This document shows positions 25,070 through 34,063 of a stretch of 64,000 nt of DNA, in pieces (position 1 is the first letter of the stretch; each line of letters opens with the position of its first letter). The DNA is taken from assembly GCF_965221945.1 (NCBI RefSeq), contig NZ_OZ244925.1:558001-622000 (forward strand), given 5' to 3'. This stretch comes from Poriferisodalis sp965221945 (GTDB lineage Bacteria; Actinomycetota; Acidimicrobiia; Acidimicrobiales; Poriferisodalaceae). A program made the position numbers and the translations under genes. The notes beneath the pieces are model-generated. The model was not told where the DNA came from. It did not search any database and saw only the letters and a list, made by a program, of their open reading frames with translations.

Positions 25070-26542
25070 TCAGGCCGGTGCGAACTCGAAGTCCTCGTTG
25101 ACCACGACGTCGGTTCCGATGTGCTCGGTCTTGGTCATCTCGGCCATGAGCGCCGGGTCGGTGCTGCGGGCCCACTGCCGGCCGTTCGGCGTCCGCACTG
25201 CGACCAATGCCACCTCAGGTCCAGTCCGGCCGTGCATCACCGTGTAGGCCTCCACGGTTGCGCTGCCGGTGTAGTTGGCGTCGAGCTCGACAGACGGGAA
25301 CCGGTCGATCTCGTCTTGGCAGTTCTGATGGCGGAATCCGTCCGCGGGCGGCTCCGTCGAGTAGATGCCGAATGCGTGCTTGGTGAGGTAGCCGCCGTTC
25401 GCCGAGCACAGCCCGACGGTTCCGGGGTTGTCCCGCAGTACGCCGGCCATCGTGGCGATGGAGTGGGTGACGTAGTTGTTGAGCGGACCGCCGGCGAAGG
25501 TCAGCCCGCCGGTGAGTGTGAGGTCTCGGTCGAGACCGAGACCGAGCTCGATGGCAGAGATCTGCACAGCGGAGGGGAAGCACGAGTACAGGTCGACGTG
25601 GTCGATGTCGTCGACGCCGACGCCGGCCAGCTCCATGACTCGGCGTCCGGCGACGCGGATGGCAGGGGAGCTGTGCAGGTCGCCGCGATTCGACACGTAA
25701 TCGGTGTCGCGGGCATCGGTTCCTGCGAGGGGGAACAGCCAGCGGTCGGTCGGCACACCGGCTGCCGACGCGGCCTCAGCAGAGCACACGATGAGCGCAG
25801 CGGCGAGGTCCAGGTCCCAGTTGGAATTCATGGACTTGGTGTAGGGGAAGCCCACGAACCGGTTGGTGGGGCTCGGATTGCGGATCTCCTCAGCGGTCAT
25901 CGGAGTGCGGATCCACGAGTACGGGTTGGCCACCGCCGCCTGGTTGAACTTCTCCCACATCGCCGCAAGCCGGTCCCGATGCCCTTCCATGGTCTCGCCG
26001 CGTGAGGCTCGGAACGCAGATTCGAAGACGGGGTAGAGGTTGATGGGATCCCTGAAGCCCCGTTCGACCTCGATCTTGTTGTTCATGATGACGTCGCGGC
26101 CCAGCACTTCGTCGGGCACGGCGCCGGTCTGGTCGGTGTAGGGAATGCGCTGGGACGCACGGCGTGCCCGGCGACGACTCCAGATGCCCTCCGCGCCAGC
26201 GATCAGCACGACGTCGGCTTCGCCCGCCGCAATGCGACTGCAGGCCAGGTTCACCAGCGATTGCGGCGTGTTGCCGCCGTCAGTCGACAGCCCGGTCTTG
26301 CTTGTCGCGCCGAATCGTTGGTTGAGCAGAGCCGCGGGATCCGGGTAGGGCCAGGCGCCCTTGATGACCCAAGTGTGCGAAGCGCGCGCAGGCAATCCCG
26401 GCGCGCCGGCGTCCTGGGCCGCGTTGGCGAGCGCTTCGCCCATCATCGCCACGGGCTCAAGCGCCTCGACGGGGTTCTCCGGACGCTGGATGAACTGCCC
26501 GGCACCGACCAGGACGGGGGTGCGTGATCCGATGTCCGACAT
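25070..26542 (-). CDS. Thiolase-superfamily acetyl-CoA acetyltransferase-like protein
   Basis: 490 residues, ATG 26542 with AAGGCGG 8 bp upstream. Features of the SCP2-thiolase-like group: an N-terminal VLVGAGQFIQRPENPVEAL, NTPQSLVNLACSRIAAGEADVVLIAGAEG (the region that usually carries the nucleophile Cys, here in LACSRI), DHVDLYSCFPSAVQIS, GGLTFAGGPLNNYVTH and GLCSANGGYLTKHAFGIYST. The protein may act in beta-oxidation of sterols or similar acyl-CoAs, but many members are unassigned. A single transcription unit, divergent from the DnaJ-domain gene. Confidence 0.85.
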   Translation of the reverse strand: MSDIGSRTPVLVGAGQFIQRPENPVEALEPVAMMGEALANAAQDAGAPGLPARASHTWVIKGAWPYPDPAALLNQRFGATSKTGLSTDGGNTPQSLVNLACSRIAAGEADVVLIAGAEGIWSRRRARRASQRIPYTDQTGAVPDEVLGRDVIMNNKIEVERGFRDPINLYPVFESAFRASRGETMEGHRDRLAAMWEKFNQAAVANPYSWIRTPMTAEEIRNPSPTNRFVGFPYTKSMNSNWDLDLAAALIVCSAEAASAAGVPTDRWLFPLAGTDARDTDYVSNRGDLHSSPAIRVAGRRVMELAGVGVDDIDHVDLYSCFPSAVQISAIELGLGLDRDLTLTGGLTFAGGPLNNYVTHSIATMAGVLRDNPGTVGLCSANGGYLTKHAFGIYSTEPPADGFRHQNCQDEIDRFPSVELDANYTGSATVEAYTVMHGRTGPEVALVAVRTPNGRQWARSTDPALMAEMTKTEHIGTDVVVNEDFEFAPA

Positions 26543-26694
26543 TTCGTACCGCCTTGCGTTTTCGTGGCATCGCACAGTAGCGAGCCGCGCCCTGCCAATT
26601 CCGGTGAAGGTTCCCGGCGGCGCGCTGCGCAATCACAGTTGCAGCGGCATGGCCGTTCGTGCGCGGATGTAGCGTCGCAGTTGGGAGGCCGACG

Positions 26695-27444
26695 GTGGCC
26701 CAGTTGCCCGATCACTACGCGACGCTGGGTGTGCGTCCGGACGCCGATACAGCAGAGATCCGGCGCGCATGGATCAGGGCTGCTCGGGCCAACCATCCCG
26801 ATCAACGTGGCGACGTTCCCCAAGCGCAGGGCGAGCGTTCAGACCGTCGAATGCGCGCAGTGAACGAAGCCTGGCGAGTGCTCGGCACCGATGAGTCGCG
26901 ACGCACCTACGACTCCGAGCGCGCTGAACTCGCCAAGCCCGCGGCTGAAGCTGCCGCTGCGGCCCACGGTGCCAATAGTGCCCCGCAACCCGGCAGTACA
27001 GCGGCGTCTGATGCTGAGTTCGAAGATCCTTGGGCGCACGAACGCACGGGCAGCACGACCGAACCCGGCGGCCCCGGCGGCTTTGTCGTCAGCCATCGCC
27101 GTGCCGCCATCGTGGTGCGCGTGCTGCCGTGGGCTGTGGCGGCCACCCTCGGCATCGTGATCTTCGTGGCGAGTGCCTACATGTCCGCCGGCAGCGACAG
27201 AGCGCAAACTACGGCCGCAGTCCTCGAGGTCGGAGAGTGCTTCTGGACGGCTCCCAATGGAACGCTGCGAGCGGTCGCGTGCGATTGGCCCCAGAACGAT
27301 GGCGTCCTGGATCAGATCGTCACGATGTCCCCCGGTGACCGCTGTCGCCATCCCCATGCCGTGATGCACGAGGCCCCGATCGCCGGCCGGCGTCTCTGCC
27401 TCGTGCCGGTCGACCGCTGGCAGCCGCCTACGACGAGCCCGTGA
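26695..27444 (+). CDS. DnaJ-domain single-pass membrane protein
   Basis: 249 residues, GTG 26695 with GGGAGG 7 bp upstream. Residues 1-70 are a J domain (LPDHYATLGVRPDADTAEI, HPD in ANHPDQ, MRAVNEAWRVLGTDESRRTYD), which would stimulate an Hsp70. A linker of ~60 residues leads to one transmembrane helix (VLPWAVAATLGIVIFVASAYM), then a short outside domain starting VLEVGECFWTAPNGTLRAVACDWP with four Cys, like the septum-formation-type domain found in actinobacterial membrane proteins. The arrangement J-domain inside, Cys-domain outside is unusual. Its stop codon directly abuts the stop of the convergent VOC gene. Confidence 0.8.
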   Translation: MAQLPDHYATLGVRPDADTAEIRRAWIRAARANHPDQRGDVPQAQGERSDRRMRAVNEAWRVLGTDESRRTYDSERAELAKPAAEAAAAAHGANSAPQPGSTAASDAEFEDPWAHERTGSTTEPGGPGGFVVSHRRAAIVVRVLPWAVAATLGIVIFVASAYMSAGSDRAQTTAAVLEVGECFWTAPNGTLRAVACDWPQNDGVLDQIVTMSPGDRCRHPHAVMHEAPIAGRRLCLVPVDRWQPPTTSP

Positions 27445-28290
27445 TCAGGCTGGTTCGGTGAGCAGGAGGCGGACGCCGAGGTTGTGCTCGGGAGGCACTT
27501 TGAACATCGCGTCCTGTGGCTCGCCGCCTCCCCGCAGCTTGACGCGGCGTGCGCCGGGTACCAGTCCGGGGTCGTCGAGCTGAAAGTGCAGCAGCTGAAA
27601 CCGGCCTGATCGGTTGCCCATCCAATGTGCCATGTTCGGCTCGGCCGGCTGGATGAGTTGTAGGTTCCATGGCCCTGAGCGCAACTCGACCCCAACTCCG
27701 ATGTTGGGGTTCTTCCATTCGTCCACCCGCTCCATGCCGAGCGGCCCTTCGAACATCGCTGCAGCGGCCTGCACATCGGCCGCTAGGTGAATGACCGAAG
27801 CGAGCGCCGTCGGCTGTTCGTGGTGGGTGGGCGGAAGGGGCGGGGCGTCATCCCAGCTGCCGCCGTCATCCCAGGCGATCTGGATGACAATGCCCCAGCT
27901 GTCCTTGGGATGCAGGAAGGCTTCCTTCCACATCGGGTTTTCGTCGTTGATGCCGATCACGTTGTATCCGGCGTCGGACAAGGCGCCGACGGTGTCGGCG
28001 AAGTCGGGCGTCTTGAAAGTGAAATGGTGCGGGCCGGGGCCGTTGCGGGCCAGGAAGCGATGGAGGAAGTCGCTGCCTTCGTGCTCGATCGGCTCGAGGA
28101 TCTCGATCCTCGTGCCGCCGTTGAACGAGATCTGGCAGAAGTAGAAGTCGTCGCCGGCTTGGGCCGCAGGGTCGTTGTCGGGGCCGCCGATCCAACGACC
28201 GCCGAGGTCGCGGCTGTAGCGGATCACGTTGTCCCAGGCGCGGTCGCTGACGACCGCGACATGGTCCATCACGAGTTTGTCGGTCGGCAT
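27445..28290 (-). CDS. VOC (glyoxalase/extradiol) family protein
   Basis: 281 residues with two tandem VOC modules. The first (residues ~5-130) opens KLVMDHVAVVSDRAWDNV and contains LARNGPGPHHFTFKTPDF with a candidate metal His, and GIVIQIAW; the second (~165-275) contains AMFEGPLGMERVDEW and WNLQLIQPAEP. The reaction cannot be assigned; the architecture fits glyoxalase-like, epimerase-like or dioxygenase members. ATG 28290. Tail-to-tail with the DnaJ-domain gene, with no spacer. Confidence 0.8.
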   Translation of the reverse strand: MPTDKLVMDHVAVVSDRAWDNVIRYSRDLGGRWIGGPDNDPAAQAGDDFYFCQISFNGGTRIEILEPIEHEGSDFLHRFLARNGPGPHHFTFKTPDFADTVGALSDAGYNVIGINDENPMWKEAFLHPKDSWGIVIQIAWDDGGSWDDAPPLPPTHHEQPTALASVIHLAADVQAAAAMFEGPLGMERVDEWKNPNIGVGVELRSGPWNLQLIQPAEPNMAHWMGNRSGRFQLLHFQLDDPGLVPGARRVKLRGGGEPQDAMFKVPPEHNLGVRLLLTEPA

Positions 28291-28432
28291 GGCGGGTGAG
28301 GCTACGCAGCTGGCTCAATTCATGCCACGTGTTGGAGTTTCGATGTTGAGGGCTGCGATCATCACAAACGAACTCCCGACTCGCTTGCTCGCCACCATGG
28401 CTGCTTAATCTTGCTCCCCATACGCTGATTTC

Positions 28433-29269
28433 ATGCCCCCAACCAGCGAGGAACGTGAACGTGCCAAGCTCGCACGCGCTCTCGGGGAATTCTGGGCAGG
28501 TGGAGGCGGTCCGACGCACGGCGAACTCAACGATTTCTTCGATACGTACGGAATTCGGACCGAATCCGGAAGCAAGCGAGATCGAGTCAGCGAGGTAGTG
28601 AAGTCGGTTGGGGATGAGGATCTGGTGCCACTCGTCACCGACCTCGTCGATTTGCTCCGCGAGAACGGTGCTTTTGATCCTGCCAACGAGTGGCGCGCAG
28701 GTGAAGCCGTGGTTCAGCGTTTGGCTGAGGCGTTGAGAACCTACGAGATCACATTGCACGACAATGGTCAGCTGGAGGACGGGAGCGGTTTCCATTTCGA
28801 GGCTTCGGCTCTCACTGACGTTCCCGCCGTACGTATCCATATTCGGCGGATTCAGCGCGCGCTTGAAGACGGCGATTCGGCGCTGGTGCTGGGCTCAAGC
28901 AAGGAGTTGCTTGAGTCGACTGCCAAGATCATTCTCGTTCGGGTTGGCGAGGAGTTTCCGCCCAAGTTCCCAGGGCTCGTCAACAGAGCCCTCGAGGTGC
29001 TGATGCTGCACCCGAGAAGCGAACCGACCCAACGAGAAGATCTAGTGGGGCCGGTCCGCAAGATTCTCGGCGGAGTTCTTCAGATCGCGATCGAAATCAA
29101 TGAACTTCGTAATGACCGCGGCACGGGTCACGGTCAGGCGCAGGAACCCATCACGCTGCGTGACCGCCATGCGAGGTTGGCTGCTGGAGCGGCGATCCTT
29201 GTTGCAAGGTTGATGCTCGACACGTTCGAAGACCCAGCGGCGCCCTGGAGGCGCGGTTCTGCCGCGTGA
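28433..29269 (+). CDS. Abi_C-domain abortive-infection-like protein
   Basis: 278 residues. The C-terminal half (residues ~140-270) fits the abortive infection C-terminal domain: DSALVLGSSKELLESTAKIIL, then VRKILGGVLQIAIEINELRNDRGTGHGQ. The ELRN...GTGHG stretch is the diagnostic HEPN-like end of the family. The N-terminal half is acidic and helical (a FFDTYGIRTESGSKRDRVSEV block) and probably senses a target. Codon use is less GC-biased than the housekeeping genes, a sign of transfer. It sits upstream of a restriction-modification pair and therefore forms part of a defence island. ATG 28433 has no strong ribosome site. Confidence 0.75.
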   Translation: MPPTSEERERAKLARALGEFWAGGGGPTHGELNDFFDTYGIRTESGSKRDRVSEVVKSVGDEDLVPLVTDLVDLLRENGAFDPANEWRAGEAVVQRLAEALRTYEITLHDNGQLEDGSGFHFEASALTDVPAVRIHIRRIQRALEDGDSALVLGSSKELLESTAKIILVRVGEEFPPKFPGLVNRALEVLMLHPRSEPTQREDLVGPVRKILGGVLQIAIEINELRNDRGTGHGQAQEPITLRDRHARLAAGAAILVARLMLDTFEDPAAPWRRGSAA

Positions 29270-29364
29270 TACTCCCGGTCGAGTCGCTGCACATGCGTCT
29301 CGTAAGGCACCGGACGGAACTACATATCACCGCCCGGCAGGCGACCCCTTGATACCGTCCACGC

Positions 29365-29733
29365 ATGGGCCTCGGCGTCACGTACCAACTTGAGGACACA
29401 GCGAGCGAGCGATCTAGGCGGAAGCGCATGCGGCTCGCGGGAGAGCTGCGCAATGTCTGTCCTCACATTCACGATCTGAGGCCGACTGCCGATGAGAACG
29501 GCGAATCGGCGCTCGCAGCCCGGTGGGCATTCGAGACCTTTGTTGGCACGCTGTCCTACTACTGCATGATTTGCGGGTCGGAGTGGTCGCAGCACAGCGT
29601 TGATATGTATTGCGACGGCGTGATGGACTCCTTCGCCCGGGACATCAAGGGGACCGGTCTGCTTCTTCTAGAACAACGGAAGAATGCCTCGAAGCTCGTC
29701 CAGAAACTGAATCGGCTCGGCGGGCTTCCGTAG
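29365..29733 (+). CDS. Small Cys/His protein of unknown function in the defence island
   Basis: 122 residues, ATG 29365. Not recognised. It has a Cys-Pro-His-x-His pair (NVCPHIHD) and a later YYCMICGSEWSQH followed by Cys (MYCDGV), enough ligands for a zinc site, and a basic helical C-terminus. It is on the same strand as the Abi_C gene before it and the methyltransferase after it, with spacings of 95 and 103 bp. A regulatory or sensor part of the island is possible; there is no direct evidence. Confidence 0.5.
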   Translation: MGLGVTYQLEDTASERSRRKRMRLAGELRNVCPHIHDLRPTADENGESALAARWAFETFVGTLSYYCMICGSEWSQHSVDMYCDGVMDSFARDIKGTGLLLLEQRKNASKLVQKLNRLGGLP

Positions 29734-29836
29734 CTCCTGCCCGGGTCAGCTGCCACAGAGCTGCGCAAGACCGTTGGAACCCGCAATTTTCTCGCGGTAC
29801 GTATGTTTGTCACACCGTCCGCTTAGCGTGCCGAAC

Positions 29837-30796
29837 ATGGCTGAACGATTGTTTCAAGACTTTCCCAAGGATTCGCCTCAGGGCCGCGTCAAACGGTTAC
29901 GGTCGGTGGTGATGGGCGGACGAGCCACCGGGCCACAGCATGAACACCTACGGGTCGATCTTCCACGCGCCGACCCGCTCAACAAATCCGGCAAGCCGGT
30001 GCTCATTTGCGGGCGGGCCGAAGAAGGCTTGGACCTGCTGCCTGATCGAAGCGTCCAGACAGTCGTGACATCGCCGCCGTACTGGTCGCTGCGGGACTAC
30101 GACGTCGACGATCAGATCGGCCGGGATGACGCTCTTGCTGACTACGTCAAGAGCATCGTCGTGACGTTCGACAAGACCCGGCGGGTGCTTACCGACGACG
30201 GCACCGTTTGGCTCAACGTCGGTGACAGCTACACCTCGGGCAACCGACGCTACCGAGCCCCTGATCGGAAGAACCGGGCGCGTGCGATGCGGGTGCGGCC
30301 AGCGACGCCGGAGGGTCTCAAGCCGAAGGATCTCATTGGGGTGCCGTGGCGTTTGGCATTCGCGCTTCAAGATGCCGGTTGGTGGCTGCGCTCGGAAGTG
30401 ATCTGGCACAAGCCCAATGCCCACCCAGAATCGGTCCGGGACCGTCCGACCAAGGCTCATGAGACCTTGTTCTTGCTGTCGAAGAACAAGGACTACTTCT
30501 ACGACGTCGATGCCGTCCGTGGACCGAACGACCGCCGGCTGAGGACCGTTTGGGAGATCAACACCGCGCCACGACGGCGCGACGATTGTGGGGTCGAGGA
30601 TCACCCGGCAGTCATGCCCCTGACGCTCGCAGCTCAGTGTGTCACCATCACCAGCAGGCCCGGTGACATCGTTTTGGACCCCTATGCAGGTTCCGGCACA
30701 ACCCTGCTCGTCGCACGAGCTCTCGAACGCAGATGGGCCGGCATCGAGCTCAACCCGGCATTCGTGGATCTCATCGAGCGACGCTTGGCTCAATGA
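29837..30796 (+). CDS. DNA methyltransferase, beta class (N4-cytosine or N6-adenine)
   Basis: 319 residues from ATG 29837. The catalytic motif IV TSPPYWSLRDY is near residue 80, and the SAM motif I DPYAGSGTTLLVARALER is near the C-terminus, the order of beta-class amino-methyltransferases. LLSKNKDYFYDVDAVR and PWRLAFALQDAGWWLRSEVIW are typical of type II enzymes of this group. The S in SPPY favours N4-cytosine but does not prove it. The stop overlaps the next gene as ATGA, the usual coupling between a modification gene and its restriction partner. The target sequence cannot be read. Confidence 0.92.
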   Translation: MAERLFQDFPKDSPQGRVKRLRSVVMGGRATGPQHEHLRVDLPRADPLNKSGKPVLICGRAEEGLDLLPDRSVQTVVTSPPYWSLRDYDVDDQIGRDDALADYVKSIVVTFDKTRRVLTDDGTVWLNVGDSYTSGNRRYRAPDRKNRARAMRVRPATPEGLKPKDLIGVPWRLAFALQDAGWWLRSEVIWHKPNAHPESVRDRPTKAHETLFLLSKNKDYFYDVDAVRGPNDRRLRTVWEINTAPRRRDDCGVEDHPAVMPLTLAAQCVTITSRPGDIVLDPYAGSGTTLLVARALERRWAGIELNPAFVDLIERRLAQ

Positions 30797-31569
30797 GCGA
30801 CCGCGACGCCCTGAGGCGCAAGATCGAGAGTTTGTCGCCAATGGGGGTGCGCTTCGTTGCCCGCATGGTCGAATCGCTCTCGGAGCCACCCCAGGCTCAG
30901 CGTTCGGCGGTGGGGCAAACCTGGATCACCGCCGAGCCAGACTGGATTGAGTACTTCGGCCTCCTGATTTCTGCGCATCATGGGTTGGCTGTAGATGCGC
31001 TCAAGGAAACTGGCTTTGAGAACGCGTTTCGGGACGCATGCGAAGCCGTTGGTTGGAGCGTCGATCCGCCGGCCTCGGCGACACAGCGCTTTGTCGATCT
31101 GACGGTGGAAACGCCTGAAGGACGATCGCGACGGCTCTCGTTGAAGTCGACGGCCGCCCAGAGGCTGTCGCAGTCGACCATCCACATTTCGAAACTCACC
31201 GAGGCTGCGTGGATTCAAGATGTCCGATCGGCGAAGAGTCGCCGGGCGGAGACGCTCACCCTGTTTGAGCAATACTGCGATGCAGTCGACGCAATTGTGA
31301 TGCTCCGGGCCTTTCGCGACGATCCCCAGTCGATTCCCTATCGGTATCAGCTCGTCGAGATACCGAGCGCGATCTTCGCGTCGTTGCAGTCTCTGGGTCA
31401 GCCAGCGTTCGAGGCCGACGGTCCAACGCTCGACTGCTCGTTCCAAGGGGACGCTGCGGCAGCCCGTGTTTCGCTGGACAGGTCTGACGCAAAGGTGACC
31501 GTCAAACAAATCAAGCTCTCGGCATGCGTAGTCCACGAAGAATGGGAACTCGGCGAACGCGGTTCCTAG
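30793..31569 (+). CDS. Candidate type II restriction endonuclease
   Basis: 258 residues from ATG 30793, overlapping the methyltransferase stop by 4 bp. No family is recognised by sequence. A possible PD-(D/E)xK-like centre is D102 in FVDLTVETPEG, E106, and SLKS with K118, although Ser stands where Asp or Glu is usual. The following AAQRLSQSTIHISKLTEAAW and the mixed alpha/beta pattern agree with many small restriction enzymes. The strongest evidence is position: a lone unknown gene of the right length translationally coupled to a type II methyltransferase. Alternative: a regulatory or accessory protein. Confidence 0.6.
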   Translation: MSDRDALRRKIESLSPMGVRFVARMVESLSEPPQAQRSAVGQTWITAEPDWIEYFGLLISAHHGLAVDALKETGFENAFRDACEAVGWSVDPPASATQRFVDLTVETPEGRSRRLSLKSTAAQRLSQSTIHISKLTEAAWIQDVRSAKSRRAETLTLFEQYCDAVDAIVMLRAFRDDPQSIPYRYQLVEIPSAIFASLQSLGQPAFEADGPTLDCSFQGDAAAARVSLDRSDAKVTVKQIKLSACVVHEEWELGERGS

Positions 31570-31675
31570 CGGTCAGCCCCACTGCCGACTGCGTCTTGGT
31601 GAACACTCAGACCCTGCTGACGCCGGCTCGCTACCCATGGGGTGACGCTGCAACTTGAACGGTCAGCGTGCAGGG

Positions 31676-33262
31676 TCAGGCGGCACTCAGCGGCATGCCG
31701 CGCGCGAGATCGTCGGCTTCCATCAGTGCTGCTGCCAGCCGCTCGTACATCTCGGCGCGCCGGGACGGGTCGGTGCGGCCGAGCGGTGCCACCTCGTCGG
31801 GATCGGCCGCCATGTCGAACAGCTGCTCGGAGCCGTCGCTGTGGCGTGTCAGCCGCAGGTCAGCAGTGACGAGCGTCCGGGTCTTGGACGGGATCGGAAG
31901 GTTCATGACGAGCGCCCCGGGGAAGTCGTCTTCGATGAGCACCTCGTCACGCACGCTGGCGCCAGCATCATCGAGCACCGGCACCAGGCTGCGGCCGCCG
32001 ATGCCGTCGTAGCCAGGCACGTCGGCGAGTTCGAGCAACGTCGGACCCAGATCGATGCTTCCGGCCAGTGAATCGGTGCGACCCGAGGGGCGCCGCGGGT
32101 CGACGATCACCATCGGAACCGCCAGCGTGCCGCGGTAGTGCAGGAAGCCCTTCAGCATGAGGCTGTGGTCGCCCATCATGTCGCCGTGGTCGCTGGTGAA
32201 CACAATGATCGTGTTGTCGGCCTGACCGAGACGGTCGAGCGCGGCCAGGATCTGGCCGATGCCGTCGTCGATCATCTCGATCATCCCGTAGGTGGCGGCC
32301 ATGGCCTCTCGCACGAGCTCGTGGTCGCCGGCCACACCGCACGGCGTGACCCAGTTGCGCTGACTGCTCGGATGAAGCTGGCTGACGAGCTGCACATAGT
32401 GGGGCGCTCCTACCAGCGGATCGTCAACGGTTGCCGGAAGCTCCATGTCGTCGGGGCTGTGCCGGTCGAACCACTCGCCGGGGGGTGACATCGGGTGGTG
32501 CGGGTCGGGGAACGAGGCCCACGCCAGCCAAGGCCCGCCCCGCCTGGCGGCATCTTCGATGAAGGCGATAGTGCGCTCGGTCACGAACGTGCTGGAGTGG
32601 AACTCAGCGCTGTACGGCGGCTCGTACACCTGCCACCAGCGCTCGGAGCGGCGCCGTGCGGGTGACTCGGCGGTCATCGACACCATCAGGTCTTCGAGCC
32701 GGCCGCCGCGATCGAGCGCCCACAACAGATGATGCCCGCTGACCCGTGCGCCGTGGTCTATGGCGAGCTCGACGTGTTCGAATCCGTAGAAGCTGTCGGG
32801 GAATTCGGGTGCGCCTTCCAGGTAGCGCTCAGCGTCTTCGAGCGTGTCCCAGCCCGCCGGCCAGCACTCGTCAACCGCTCCGGATGCTTGATTCGACGGG
32901 AACACGGCGTTGCGAGACATGCCGTGTTGCAGGTGTGACTTGCCGATGAGCGCCGTGCGGTAGCCCGCTGCGCGGAACTGCCGCACATGAGTGTTGGCGC
33001 CCGGTTCGAGCGATCGGTCGTTGAAGACCACGCCGTGGGCGCTGGGCATCCGGCCGGTCATGATTGTGGAGCGGTTCGGCATGCACACCGGGTTCGCCAC
33101 CCAGGCGTTGTCGAACACCATGCCCCGTGCGGCCAGCGCATCGAGATGGGGGGTGCGCACCACTTCGTTGCCGCCGAAGCCGGTGTGATCTGCTCGCTGC
33201 TGGTCGGTGATGATGAACAGAACGTTGGGCTGCGATCGCGCACCGTTTCCTGCGGAGGTCAA
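31676..33262 (-). CDS. Sulfatase (formylglycine type)
   Basis: 528 residues from TTG 33262, chosen because GAGGAG lies 6 bp upstream and the family N-terminus NVLFIITDQQRADHTG follows at once; the frame is open further up but antisense to the SDR gene. The activation motif C-x-P-x-R reads NPVCMPNRSTIMTG (residue ~60), the Cys to become formylglycine. Metal and substrate residues appear in IITDQQ, GKSHLQHG, PDPHHPMSPP and FTSDHGDMMGDHSLMLKG. The substrate is unknown; an organic sulfate ester is expected. There is no signal peptide, so it is cytoplasmic or choline-sulfatase-like. Last gene of an operon with the SDR and LLM genes. Confidence 0.88.
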   Translation of the reverse strand: MTSAGNGARSQPNVLFIITDQQRADHTGFGGNEVVRTPHLDALAARGMVFDNAWVANPVCMPNRSTIMTGRMPSAHGVVFNDRSLEPGANTHVRQFRAAGYRTALIGKSHLQHGMSRNAVFPSNQASGAVDECWPAGWDTLEDAERYLEGAPEFPDSFYGFEHVELAIDHGARVSGHHLLWALDRGGRLEDLMVSMTAESPARRRSERWWQVYEPPYSAEFHSSTFVTERTIAFIEDAARRGGPWLAWASFPDPHHPMSPPGEWFDRHSPDDMELPATVDDPLVGAPHYVQLVSQLHPSSQRNWVTPCGVAGDHELVREAMAATYGMIEMIDDGIGQILAALDRLGQADNTIIVFTSDHGDMMGDHSLMLKGFLHYRGTLAVPMVIVDPRRPSGRTDSLAGSIDLGPTLLELADVPGYDGIGGRSLVPVLDDAGASVRDEVLIEDDFPGALVMNLPIPSKTRTLVTADLRLTRHSDGSEQLFDMAADPDEVAPLGRTDPSRRAEMYERLAAALMEADDLARGMPLSAA

Positions 33263-33291
33263 CGGGGGCTCCTCTCGACGAGCTCGGCTGC

Positions 33292-34050
33292 TCAGCCGAA
33301 GTTCATCGCGGCCGGGTTGCCGCCGTCCACCACCACGGTCTGTCCGGTGATGGACTCTGCCTCGCACAGCATCACGGTGGCGTTGGCGATGTCGATCGGG
33401 CTGCCCACCTGTCCCAGCAGCGCTGCCTGCCGAGCACCTTCGGAGATCTCGTCGGGCAGGCGGGCGGCCATGCGTGTTCCTTCCACCAGGCCGGGCGCCA
33501 CGCAGTTGACGGTGACCGCCGGAGCGAGGGCGACGGCCATGCAGTGAGTGAGGTGGATGAGCGCCGCTTTCGAGCAGCTGTAAGCGATGCTGCTGGAGCC
33601 AGGCAACAGCCCGCCGATTGAGGCGATGTTCACGACCCGCCCGCCGTCGCCGTCCTGCAGCAGCTCTGCCAGAGCCCGGGTCAGCAGGAACGGCCCGCGC
33701 AGGTTGGTCTCCTGCACACGATCCCAGGTTGCGGAGTCGAGCATCTCGAGATTCCTGAACGGAATGCCGATGTTCCACGCAGCGTTGTTGATCAGCACGT
33801 CACAGCGGCCGTGCTCGGCCACCGCTGCCGCTGCTGCATTGATCGAGGCTTCGTCTCGCTGGTCGAGCTGCAGCACGCTGGCGGTGCGGCCGGCTGCACG
33901 CACGAGCTCAGCGCTGGCCTCGGCGCGCTCCTGATCGCCCACGTAGGTCACGATGACGTCGGAACCCGCCGCGGCCAGCGCTTCGCAAATAGCTCGTCCG
34001 ATGTCGCCCGAGCCGCCTGTGACTACTGCCAGTTTCCCGGTCAAGTCCAT
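33292..34050 (-). CDS. Short-chain dehydrogenase/reductase
   Basis: 252 residues from ATG 34050 (GAGAGGAA upstream). A classical SDR: cofactor motif VVTGGSGDIGRAI, NNAAWN (NNAG variant), the catalytic Ser in NIASIGG and the YxxxK in YSCSKAALIHL, then CVAPGLVEGTRMA. An alcohol/ketone oxidoreductase with NAD(P). It lies 13 bp after the LLM oxidoreductase and 29 bp before the sulfatase, so the three likely act on one exogenous sulfated or oxidised compound. That substrate is not identifiable. Confidence 0.9.
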   Translation of the reverse strand: MDLTGKLAVVTGGSGDIGRAICEALAAAGSDVIVTYVGDQERAEASAELVRAAGRTASVLQLDQRDEASINAAAAAVAEHGRCDVLINNAAWNIGIPFRNLEMLDSATWDRVQETNLRGPFLLTRALAELLQDGDGGRVVNIASIGGLLPGSSSIAYSCSKAALIHLTHCMAVALAPAVTVNCVAPGLVEGTRMAARLPDEISEGARQAALLGQVGSPIDIANATVMLCEAESITGQTVVVDGGNPAAMNFG

Positions 34051-34063
34051 GAGTCGATTCCTC

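Noticed and set aside
31676..33778. 700-residue version of the sulfatase
   Set aside because: The extra N-terminal part is antisense to the SDR gene; TTG 33262 with a strong GAGGAG begins the family fold.
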